A stretch of DNA of 64,000 nt from NCBI GenBank assembly GCA_024138025.1, contig JAMXBD010002486.1, positions 62,001 to 126,000 on the forward strand, written 5' to 3'. Each line of letters begins with the position of its first letter. Position 1 is the stretch's first letter. Of this stretch, positions 48,636 to 58,305 are shown one piece after another. Origin of the DNA: Combretum micranthum. Its lineage: Eukaryota; Streptophyta; Magnoliopsida; Myrtales; Combretaceae. The notes beneath the pieces are model-generated. The model was not told the DNA's origin, did not search any database, and was given only the letters and a program-made list of their open reading frames with translations. The translations under genes and the position numbers were made by a program.

Positions 48636-50350
48636 TATTCTTTTTTCCTTGCGATAATAATCTTCTTTTTAATTCCTATATATTTTATAATTGGCTAAGC
48701 AACTTTATATAATTATTTGTTCGATTTATCCTCTAAACATACTATTTTACATAATTAATTGTTGAGACGATAAAAAAATGACATTATGATATCATTAGCT
48801 CCGACAATTCGCATTAGCAGGTTAGGTTTGTGTTTTTACATCATTTCTAATTCATGTCACTGTTATAAGTGTATGAAATTGTTATAAACCATAAATAATT
48901 AAGTCATAAGATAATCGTTTTATCATGCCTTATGTTGTGTATTGTTTTCTCTTTTTATTTTAATCATATTGTGTTGTATCGGGTCAGCAATTATGAGCCC
49001 TATATATTTTTAATGTATTTTAAGAATCTAAATAGTCCCTATCAATCATTACAAATAAAAAGAAAAATCAATCAATAATATAATAAAAACTGGGGGAAGC
49101 GAAATACGAACGATGTAGCTTGGTCAATTCGCACATAAAGTAGAAGTTATAAGTTCTGGAGTCCACCTCAATTGTTTGGCTTCACTCTTCGAAGCACTTT
49201 TTCGATACTACATTTCTTCTCCACGAGGATATCAACGATTATCTCTTTATCAATTAGAACTTAGTAGAATTGAAGTGTCTCCCGCTAAGCTACATTTAGG
49301 CCTTTTGCTAGAGACTGTGACTCAGAAAGCATGCCTATAATCTTGGAAATGGGTTCAAATACAATTTTAGTGCCACAATTGAAAGGGCGGGTGATACTGG
49401 AGGGTTAGGCCGTTGTTCTGGAGATATTACAAGTGCGTGTTCATGATCCAAGAGGGACCTAAAATTATTCCATAGGGGCTTTAGAATATCAATCGAATAA
49501 GAGGATTGTAATAAGATTTTAAATTACTGATATTCTTATTGACTTCTTCTTTATCAAATTTTCTTTGAATTGTAAATTGTTGATATCCATAGAGTTAAGT
49601 GTTCATTGATGTAAGTAAGGATTTGTGGTTAATGTTGCAAATCTCATGGATAGTTTAAAGTGTTCCCTGACAAATATTGAGTTGGGAACTCAATTAGGGC
49701 TAATCCTAAGTCCGAGTCCCAAATGAAAGAGCATAAATTCTACAGGAAGGTGTCGAAAAGGTGGTTTTCTTTTTTTCTTTTTTCCTTTTCCTTTTCCTTT
49801 TTTTTTTTCAATTTCTTTTCCTTTTTACTTAATAATACAAATTGGTAATAAAACAAGATAATAAAATGGTCATCTTCATCAAAGCTAGGTTAGAAATCTA
49901 AGTGGATCTAGCTGACTACTTTTTCATGTGTTCATCTTGGATGACCTATTTTAAAGTTTTGTGATTAGGAATGCGGTTGTTTAAGCGTATTTATTTTTTT
50001 TTAGTTTAATCTCTTTTGTTTAACTAGGTAAAAGCTCGGAGGCCCAAAAAAAAAAAAAAAACAAACAAACAAACCAGGTAAAAGCTCTACATAAAAGTGA
50101 ATATTGGTTTAGAGCATTAGTATAATATAATAAATTCACTTAACAATCAATATTTTAATGTTAAATGATTTAAATTTTATAAACATCTTAAATGTAAGAT
50201 TTTGTTTTAAATGGTCACGTACATATCACATTAGTCCGACAAATTATACATAACTTAAAGTGTATTGATAAGGAGAAGGTAATTAATGGAACTAGAGAAT
50301 TCGATTTCACAGACAAAATTTTTAGTTGTGGGGATTGGGTTTTAAAACCT
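48636..50350. other. AT-rich spacer
   Basis: No gene recognised. About 49110-49175 has weak tRNA-like text (gtagcttggtcaattcgc, then agttctggagtcc). Two pyrimidine-rich stretches lie at 49765-49830. Confidence 0.35.
50026..50087. repeat. 12-bp direct repeat around an A-rich insert
   Basis: AGGTAAAAGCTC occurs at 50026-50037 and 50076-50087. The 38 bases between begin ggaggccc and run into a poly(A)/acaaac tail. This fits target-primed insertion of a tail-only retroposon. Confidence 0.55.
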
Positions 50351-51059
50351 GGTGCCTACTGTATATCCAGGTTTCACTTGAGATGCAATCCTACCAATGC
50401 ATTCATTAACTATTATAGAAATTAAATAAAAATCACAACAAACAAAAAGAACTTCTTAAAAATAAAAATAAAAATAAAAATATCTTTCTTGCAAATAAAG
50501 ATTAAAATATTTTAAAGGATTTCATAAGGTTTTGAATGGTTAGCTCTTTCTTAAAAAAATCAAATCATAAACTACTTTTGCAGTTCTGGCCGGGGATTAA
50601 AACTTCTATTATCGCTAAGGCCTCAATTTTAATTTTATTGGTTTCTTGGAGAATAAGCTGATGCTTGCATTAATACAATACACCCTTATCTTCTCTACAA
50701 ACTACATCATAACCACCATTACCTGTTCTAAAGTCAGTTCTTTTATCACAAATTAATTTTAACTGCATCTTTGAAGAATGGAAGCTATAGGTTTTAAGCA
50801 ATCCTGATTCAATCCTCAATAAAAATAGTATAACTAAACTTTTTGTATCAATTTTTTAGACAATAGGAACCGGCTACTTTTTTTTTATAATTGTGACATC
50901 TGCCCCTCAACAACACGAGTATGATAAATTACACTTAAATGAACTAAGTACCAATCACGTGCAAACAAATCAAGTTTCAAAAGCATGATTAATGGTTGAA
51001 TCTTCAAAATTTTCATACTATGCAAAATTCAAATAATAATTTCTCAACTGAGTGAGATA

Positions 51060-51420
51060 TACGACGTTGACCACAGGATCCGTGCAATTGCACGGAAAGC
51101 ATAATGTACAATAATACGGTAAGCTGGTGGATTTGCGCCGTCATGTTTTTATCATTTTGGATCATATTTTTATTATTTATAAATTGATATTAATAAATAT
51201 AAATAAAAAAATTAACAGTTTTATTTATAAATAAACAAAACAAATGTGATACAAATTTGATACTAATAAAATAAATAGATATATAAATGCAATTTGACAA
51301 TCTAAATTTATCCTAAACCTGGCCGACCGATGGGCCCACGCCTTTATCCAAACGTTGCAAATCCTTTTGTTAGCCATTGTAACTTCAAATTATCTCTTGC
51401 AATAAATTTACCTGTTACCT
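51060..51420 (+). repeat. Conserved upstream module, copy 4, split by an insertion
   Basis: The first half (gacgttgaccacaggatccg, tgcaattgcacggaaagc, acaataatacggt) ends near 51128. The second half (aacctggccgaccgatggg, cccacgc, aaacgttgcaaatcctttt) starts near 51315. The other copies are continuous here, so about 185 bp was inserted. Confidence 0.7.
51129..51314. mobile_element. Short AT-rich insertion (MITE-like) in module copy 4
   Basis: It is absent from the three other module copies. Its right part (aatttgacaatctaaattta) is related to 54170-54372, suggesting a family with at least two members here. The ends are approximate. Confidence 0.5.
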
Positions 51421-52319
51421 TTACCTTTTATTTAATGATACATGTATTTTAAATTTTTGGTAATTTAGTGTCTTACTTTTAAATTTTGATAGATTAATAC
51501 TTGTACTTTTAAAGTAAGAGCAATTTAGTGTGTTTATTAATAAAATATTTGATAAATGTTTATTTTAATAACAGAGTAATAGCGAGTAAAGTATTTGTAC
51601 TTTCAATTACTGTTTCGTTGAAATTATTAGTAAAATCTTGTTCTTTTGGTCGAAAAAGCATTACATATATCAATGGATATGTTTTTAACTTTGAAGAAAT
51701 ATTCAACAATTATTTACGCTCCACAGAAATTGGTTGACCATTTGAAGCTACTAATAGTTCGGTCAAATTGCTTTTATTTTGTTGATGAGACTTCGTCGCC
51801 AGTGTGAATTCATCGTCATCTTATCCATCTGTTTATTTCAACAAACATGTTAGAATGTTATATTTTGACATATTATAATTATATGAAAAATAGAGAAAAG
51901 GAAGGAAAATCAAAGAGCAATGGCACTAGAAATAAGATGTGAATTAATGATTTTATTAATTTGAGTTAATGATTTCAGCGAATAAAGATGTGTCAAGCGT
52001 CAAAATTTAAAAGAAAAAAGCTACACACATTAAAAAATTTATCATTTTAAACTTTTGCAAAAGTTAATAACTCAAATAGAAAAAAAAAAAAAAAAGCTCA
52101 AACAGTGAAAAATCGAGGATTATAAGCGAATTTTTCCCTTTGCTATTTTTACATTAATACTTTAAATAATTGGTAATGGCAACCATTAACGGCCACGTAT
52201 TGCCATGTCAATCGTTACCTCTTATTACTGAAAGAAACGTCATACAACGTATTAGAGATAACTTTATAACTTGGTTATAGAAAGCCAAAGTCCCAAAAAA
52301 GATTTTAAACAAAACAACC

Positions 52320-52925
52320 ATCGTAAAATCGTTGGACAAAAATTATGCATTTGGAGTACCATTCTAGACTTAATTGGTAATTGACGTGCACCAACTATAG
52401 GAGAAGTACATAATTTTTTGTACAAGAACTTGAATGGAAATTGTTTGTGAAAGACTACGTGAAGAGGTCCATTAAACATTTATTGTGATGCTTTCTACAT
52501 ACACAAACATGCCTCCTTCCCCTTTCATTCAAGAAATGATACAGTGTTATTATACGACATGTGCAATATACAAGTGGTGTATAGCTATTAATAGTTTTTT
52601 AACACCATGCGACTATATGGATAGTGATTATTTTAAAAATTGCATGTGTAAGTTATTATTAGTAATTACATACCACATATACATCCACGTGACGTGTATT
52701 ATCCACTAAATATTTTCCATTGTCATTCTCCCTCAAGCCCTCTTTTCTATTTCTTTATTGCTTCATCTTTTTTCTATCGGATTTTAAATCATCTTGAGAG
52801 TCAAGATCTCACTCCATTGATTGCTATTAATTGCTTCAATTGACATTCATTGACCCACACAACCTCCTTCACTTCCCCTTGAATCTATTAGTTTCCTACT
52901 TCATATTTTTTCCCGTAGCATTCAA
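52320..52925 (+). repeat. Gene-proximal upstream module, copy C
   Basis: It is homologous to 48240-48635 and, more weakly, to 40740-41040. It contains an extra segment at 52531-52720 that the other copies lack. It lies directly before DUF761-type copy C. Confidence 0.75.
52531..52720. mobile_element. 190-bp insertion with 8-bp duplication (7 of 8)
   Basis: The empty site is seen in copy B (cccctgtcattctccc). Here TTTCATTC (52523-52530) and TGTCATTC (52721-52728) flank the extra DNA. An 8-bp duplication suggests a hAT-type MITE. The insert is AT-rich and has no coding capacity. Confidence 0.6.
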
Positions 52926-52972
52926 TGCTGCGTAAAAAGTAAAACATCAGTATCCAATTATATTATCCTAGG

Positions 52973-53584
52973 ATGGAGTCACAAAGTTCTGTCCTGGTAA
53001 AAAAATTTAGCAAAATGCTGAAATTGGCATTTTTGTCTCATTGGGAATGGAGTTGTATCCAACACAAAATTGATCATGGACATGATTGTTATGGTAAAGA
53101 AAAGAAAGGGAATTAACAAGTCGATCTCCAAACACCATTAGTTTCCTTTCACATTCAAAATACACGAAACAAGGTGATCGCAGTGTATACAAGTACGAAT
53201 TCTTTTGTAATAACACCCCAATTCCAGGTAATTGCCATAGATCTAAAAGGAAGCATCCTTTCTTTCCTTGCATATCCCTTCCTAAAGTCCTAGCAGACCA
53301 CATATTTGAATTGCCGAGAGATGTAGCTTTTATTCCCCACTCCAAACCCTAGAATACAGGTTCAACTTGCATCTTGTTAATTCTGATTGGTATGACAAAT
53401 TTAGCCCATCTCAATCGCCTTTTGCAATGAGGATTTCAAATTATTCTAACTATTTGCAGTGAGGATTTCAAATTATTCTAACTATGCATCAGATGATAAG
53501 AACGATGAAGCTTATGGTAAAGTAGATGATAAGGCTGAGAAACTTATCAAGAGTTTTTATGATGAATTTCGTGTGCAATATTAG
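52973..53584 (+). pseudogene. DUF761-type gene (ACRE146-like), copy C, broken
   Basis: ATG 52973 gives MESQSSVLVKKFSKMLKLAF and stops early at about 53117. Another frame continues with VYKYEFFCNNTPIPG, KHPFFPCISLPKVLADHIF and ELPRDVAFIPHSKP before a stop at about 53353. The C-terminus reads RISNYSNYASDDKNDEAYG, then KAEKLIKSFYDEFRVQY and TAG at 53582-53584. A 32-bp tandem duplication (53421-53484) adds a frameshift. It is closest to copy A at 41093. Dead gene of the same intronless family. Confidence 0.7.
53421..53484. repeat. 32-bp tandem duplication inside DUF761-type copy C
   Basis: 53421-53452 and 53453-53484 differ at one base. The unit encodes the RISNYSNY block. Since 32 is not a multiple of three, it shifts the frame. 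Confidence 0.95.
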
Positions 53585-54159
53585 GAGATGTTAAAAATAT
53601 ATTTGAAGTATCCAATAATATTAGGTGAATATCGAATTTGATAGCTTAACTTTGCCAATTTTTACATTTAATTACTTAAAATTTAAATGCATCATCATGT
53701 TATTTTGAGGTTATTTAGGGTACCAAAATTAGGTAGTTCATTGCAAAAATTGATAAAATTTATGTTGTTAAATGAAAAAAAAAAAGATAACAATAAGGTA
53801 ATTAATTGAGAAAATGGAAAAAAGTTTAAATACTAAATTAATATTTTTAAACTCTTGATAGTTAATTAATTGTAAGGATAATTTTTAAGTGATTAAATTG
53901 TAGATATAAACAACATTATAATATTTTAACCATAGATAACATGCTAGAGTGTCTATTTGTGTTACAGTGTAAAAAATATGCTTGGTATTTTCTTGTGAAG
54001 TCCAATTATATGTTTCTCTCTCTTAACTGTGATATATTTGAATGTGAGTTGGGTGGTAAAAAGTGGCAGCACACGTACTGCATCAATCACATTTGGATGA
54101 TTTGTGGGGACAACTTCCAATAAGGAGGGAAGCTTCAGATTTTCATTTCAAATGTGGAC

Positions 54160-54375
54160 CGGGTTTATAATTTTTATGGGCTGAATATGGTTAGTTTGGA
54201 AAATCAGTTATTTTTTTTATTTATTTGATTTCGTTTTTAAATGGAATCGATATAGATATAATATTAATAAAAAATTAATAATTTTATTCATAAATTGATT
54301 AAACCAAACCGATATTGATCTAATACCGATAAATCACGGATATAGATAAAAATCTGATAATCTAAATTGACCTAT
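54160..54375. mobile_element. AT-rich MITE-like element related to 51129-51314
   Basis: Shared text includes aataaaaaattaataatttt, ataccgataaat and tctgataatctaaattgacc, compared with the similar run before 51314. It has no coding capacity and its limits are approximate. Confidence 0.45.
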
Positions 54376-54448
54376 AAGTACTTTCTAAAGTTTTTCCATG
54401 CTTGAATTTTGTTAAATTAATAATGTAACTTCTAAGGGTTATGTTTAT

Positions 54449-54482
54449 GTAAATATCGGATATATATATATATATATATATA
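54449..54482. repeat. (TA)n microsatellite between two taaatatcggatat copies
   Basis: taaatatcggata is repeated on both sides of a (TA)n run (54450-54465 and 54494-54508). Confidence 0.7.
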
Positions 54483-54889
54483 TTTTGGCCACGTAAATAT
54501 CGGATATTGAACAGAGTCCCATATATAAAAATTTTAGTATAGTGTAGTTTATCTAAGTAAAATAATTTAATTCTTAAAACCAAAACCCATATACATCAAA
54601 ATTGCACACAGATTTGTGCATCATCCAGTGATACTAATTAAAGATGTGCATGATACGATTTAATATGGTTCATTCTTCGAATTGAACCAAACCATATAGC
54701 ATGACTATTTCTTTCCGGTTCCTATTGCTTTATATACATATATGTATATATATATTGATACCGTATAAAGTCGACGTATTTAATAGAAAGAAACAATATT
54801 CAAATATAAACTTTCTTCATTGTTCATGGAAGACAGATTCTTTAAGGTTTCAGTATACTCTAGGTGGTCGGCCAGAAATAAATAAATAA

Positions 54890-55015
54890 ATACCATATAG
54901 GACAGATTCTTTCCCCATACACGTCCCTCTTTCCTCTGTTCTTCCCAATCAAAGCTTTTTCTATCTATCAATTCTAAATCACCTGAAGCTTCTAATCTCA
55001 GTTCACCATTGCTAT
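54890..55015 (+). repeat. Gene-proximal upstream module, copy D (diverged)
   Basis: ctatctatcaattctaaatc, then acctgaagc, and ctcagttcaccattgctatg parallel the end of the modules before copies A and C. Just upstream, 54864-54873 carries ggtcggccag, the complement of the decamer conserved in the other module type. Confidence 0.45.
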
Positions 55016-55199
55016 GTACAAATTACTGAACCCTTCATCTCCATGGTATCTCATAGCATTTTTCTCTATTTGAATGTATTATCTTCTATAAGATCTAAAT
55101 TTCTCTTCCATTCATACAAAAGGGTCTTACTTTTTTTCTTTCATTATTTATTTATTTATATACATTTATTTGGCATATATTCCCTTTTGGAATGGAATT

Positions 55200-55690
55200 T
55201 GAATCTATCATAATTACCATATTAGTGAAAAAAACTAAGGAGTTTATTGAAATCATTTTTCAGTCTGATGAGAGAGATTTATATGCAAGAGGATGAGAAT
55301 AGGAAGATTTTCCACCACACTCAATTTCCTCTCTCATTACAGATTCTGGAATTTAAACGATTTCAACCCTCAATTCCTCACAATTATGAATTCTCTTGCA
55401 ATAATAGCCCAAACCGAGTTTATTTTCGCACACTGAACAAAAAGTCTCATTTCTTTCCCTGCATTTATCTACCTAAGGTTGTACAACAACCAGATTTCAA
55501 ATTGCATGGAGAAGGAAATTTTATCCCAAAAACACCTAAATATGTAGCGAAATCTTATTACACCCCGAGTCGCGGAATTGGCCAAAAATGCAGCCGATTG
55601 TGTCTCCTCTTGCAGGGAGGATTTTAAATTATTCTTCCGATGAGGATGCATTATTAGCTATAGCACTAGCCTATTACTTGCGTTTTTCAG
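55200..55690 (+). pseudogene. DUF761-type gene (ACRE146-like), copy D, most diverged
   Basis: An open frame 55247-55627 (126 codons) includes HNYEFSCNNSP, KKSHFFPCIYLPKVVQQP and IPKTPKY, the middle boxes of the family. The next box, PIVSPLAGRILNYSSDEDA, is in another frame from about 55585, so a single shift interrupts it. The final FIxxFYxQ motif is not found. The N-terminal helix is recognisable only in a different frame (KSFFSLMREIY). It may have been functional more recently than copies A and C, but as it stands it lacks both ends. Confidence 0.6.
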
Positions 55691-57435
55691 ATTTTAGAAT
55701 AGGATGCATTTGATGGAATAATTCATATTATGTTTTGTAAATAGCAAGTCTGTGAGACTGCTGCAGATTAAAAAAAATGGAGCAGCATAGGTTGTAATAG
55801 TGGTACGGTATTATTGTTGTAGGAATAAGGTTGGATAATATAATTGTATGTCTTTTCCACTTGGTAGAGCACCTTTTTTTCTTTCTTTTTTTCCTTTCTT
55901 TAAGTCTTAAACTAGCTAACCTAATAGCTAGACTAATAGTGACTACTGACCTTACAAGATTCATGTGGTTTTCATAAAAAGATATGAGTTTTTAGGGATG
56001 ACACACTGACACTTAACTTTTTGCATTATCATTTTTCAATTAAAATGTTTTTCTGTCCCTTTTTAGAAAAAATAAATAAATAAATTCGACCTCAATTTGG
56101 ACCTAAGATTCTAGTTAAAACCTTATCACTAACCCACATGCAAACTTCTTATTTCACCTACAGTATTAAGTCAAAACATAGTATTAAATTCCACGTCCAC
56201 ATTACACGCTATAAGGGTTTTAAAAACTAAAATCTAGAAGAAAAATGAGTTATGAAAATAATATGTGGCGAGCAAATATTAAATTATACAATTACTTCTT
56301 CTATAAAAAAGAAAGATTAATTTTTACATTCAACTGAGTAATTTTGATTATTTTAGTTTAGGATATATGTGTTATGGATACGTGACTTCTAGTATTCGCC
56401 AAAACATTTGATTTAAGAATACTTAGAGTTGTTAAGGGTCTAGAAAGGTTTCATACTTTCGAAATTGAGTATATATTTTATGAAAAGAAGATTGTAAAAA
56501 ATATATTTCTATAATTTTCAAACAAATTTCATAAATATCTTATGCTAAAATGACTAAATATGATACTTGTTCAATGTTTTTTAGGAATATTCCAGGATAA
56601 TGTGGATATATCACTTATATTTTCAGTATGAAAAATCAAAATGATGGAATAATAATGTCAAGGACTTTGACGACCGAAAAAAAAAAATGTCGAGGACTTC
56701 ATGTGATTAGCAATGTTAATTTTCTTTTTCTCTCGGCTATTAATCATAACTTAAATCTTACGTAGCTAATATTATTTTAGTAAAGTTCAGAAGTTACAGC
56801 TTGACTTCTAATAGCAAATAACACGCGAGACAGAGATTAACATTTGACTGTGATGATTAACTAAAAGAAAATCGTCCATCCAAAATGATAAAAAAAAAAA
56901 AAAATTGAATTCTATTACTATTTTTCATCACTATTATTCCACACCACTTATCGCTAAAAGCATTTTTCCGTGTATTTACTTTTTTGATTAATGTGTATAA
57001 TTAATATTGAAAAACATGATAAGTTTTTCTTCTTTTTTTTTTTTCCTTCAAACCTCTAACAATTATACCACAAAACAATGCAAAACAAAAATATTAGATT
57101 GCAAATTAAGAAACCATATCCTTACATAAGTAGGACCAAATGGTCAATTAAATTGTCTTTTTCATCATTAAAAAAAAAAAAAAAGAGAGAAAGAGAGATC
57201 CACAGTACACGAACATCACAAACAAACAAATCGGAACCTTCATAGCTGTCCAAATCAAGACATTTCTCCTACTGCTCCTCGACTGCAATCGTATCAACAG
57301 AATGATACATGCCTGCATGGTATAATAACGCCTTGATCAATTGGAGAGCAATGTGCATAAATAAATTATTCACTTGAACAGATCTAGTCGATGGGCTCTT
57401 ATACCTATGTATCCTTGAGCATTAAGTTGTGAGAA
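55691..57435. other. AT-rich spacer
   Basis: No gene recognised. Several A or T runs occur. The last part would hold the 3' untranslated region of the minus-strand membrane-protein gene. Confidence 0.5.
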
Positions 57436-58195
57436 TCACTGTGCAGGTTGATTTTCCTATTGTAAATGTTAAAAAAATAGAAAGAAAATACCAGATGCAG
57501 TGAGTCTATCATTTTTAATAATAATAATAATAATAATTTGTTGTAAATTGAAAAACATTACTAACCTGAAGTTGCACATCACCAGCATTAGCATTGTTAC
57601 CACCTTTGTTATTATTTCTCACAACAATAAATCTGTCATAAAGAAAGGACAACAAATGCAAAACTAGTGCAACTGAACCTATAACTACTGTGGCAACAAT
57701 CTTGGCTTCTGAGGTGTTGGTTTTTGATGTCTTGGTTTTTGAGGTCTTGGTTTCTAGGTTTGCCGGTAAGCTTACCACCAATCCTAAAATAAAAGGAGCT
57801 ATTCCTAAGTTAACTTTGTTTGGATGCGCATGGATAGAGATATATAAACCTAGAAAACTTAAGGTTAACATTGCAAGGTCTCTACCCTTTTTAAACTTGA
57901 ATCCAATAGCCACAAAAGCTGTTATGCCAATCATCACAGCTTGAACTACCATTAGTGTAAATGGATGGTTCATCCATCGAAAAGACCCTGGCCATCTATA
58001 AGCTGTGTAAGGGAGTGCTAATCCAAAAAAGGCAGTAAAAAGAGGACCCAAAAATGCAAAAAGCCGCTCATTGATTGGATAATCTTTAACCACAGCAATG
58101 AAACCAATGGCACCAGCACACCATATAAGTAATCCAGCAATAAAAAGACCTATACGAAAATTTTTATATAGATTTTTCCGTTGAGTGCGATTCAT
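57436..58195 (-). CDS. Two-exon gene for a six-helix membrane protein of unknown family
   Basis: Exon 1 is 58195-57566 (210 codons). A GT donor lies at 57565-57564 and a probable acceptor (tttacaatag) before exon 2 at 57456-57436, which adds ENQPAQ and TGA, for 216 residues in all. Without splicing the frame would run into a Tyr repeat and stop at 57515. Predicted helices are at about 14-36, 45-66, 77-99, 106-123, 128-145 and 164-187. A short basic N-terminus, a KTSKTKTSKTNTSEAK segment before the last helix and an Asn-rich hydrophilic tail complete it. No stop or shift breaks it, and it has a TATA box and a plausible leader. I do not recognise the family. Expression cannot be judged from sequence. 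Confidence 0.7.
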
Positions 58196-58298
58196 TCTCT
58201 GGGTGTAGTGTAAGTGAGTGAGCGAGTGGGTTTTGGCTGGTGCAATGTGTGACTGATGAACGAGAGAAAGTGTGTGTTGACACCTGTGGAGGTATGGA

Positions 58299-58305
58299 AT
58301 TTATA
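58299..58305 (-). promoter_or_regulatory. TATA box of the membrane-protein gene
   Basis: The minus strand reads TATAAAT about 104 bases before the ATG at 58195, implying a leader of about 70-75 bases. Confidence 0.55.

Noticed and set aside
49110..49175. tRNA-like sequence
   Set aside because: B box deviates and no folding or flanking duplication is evident.
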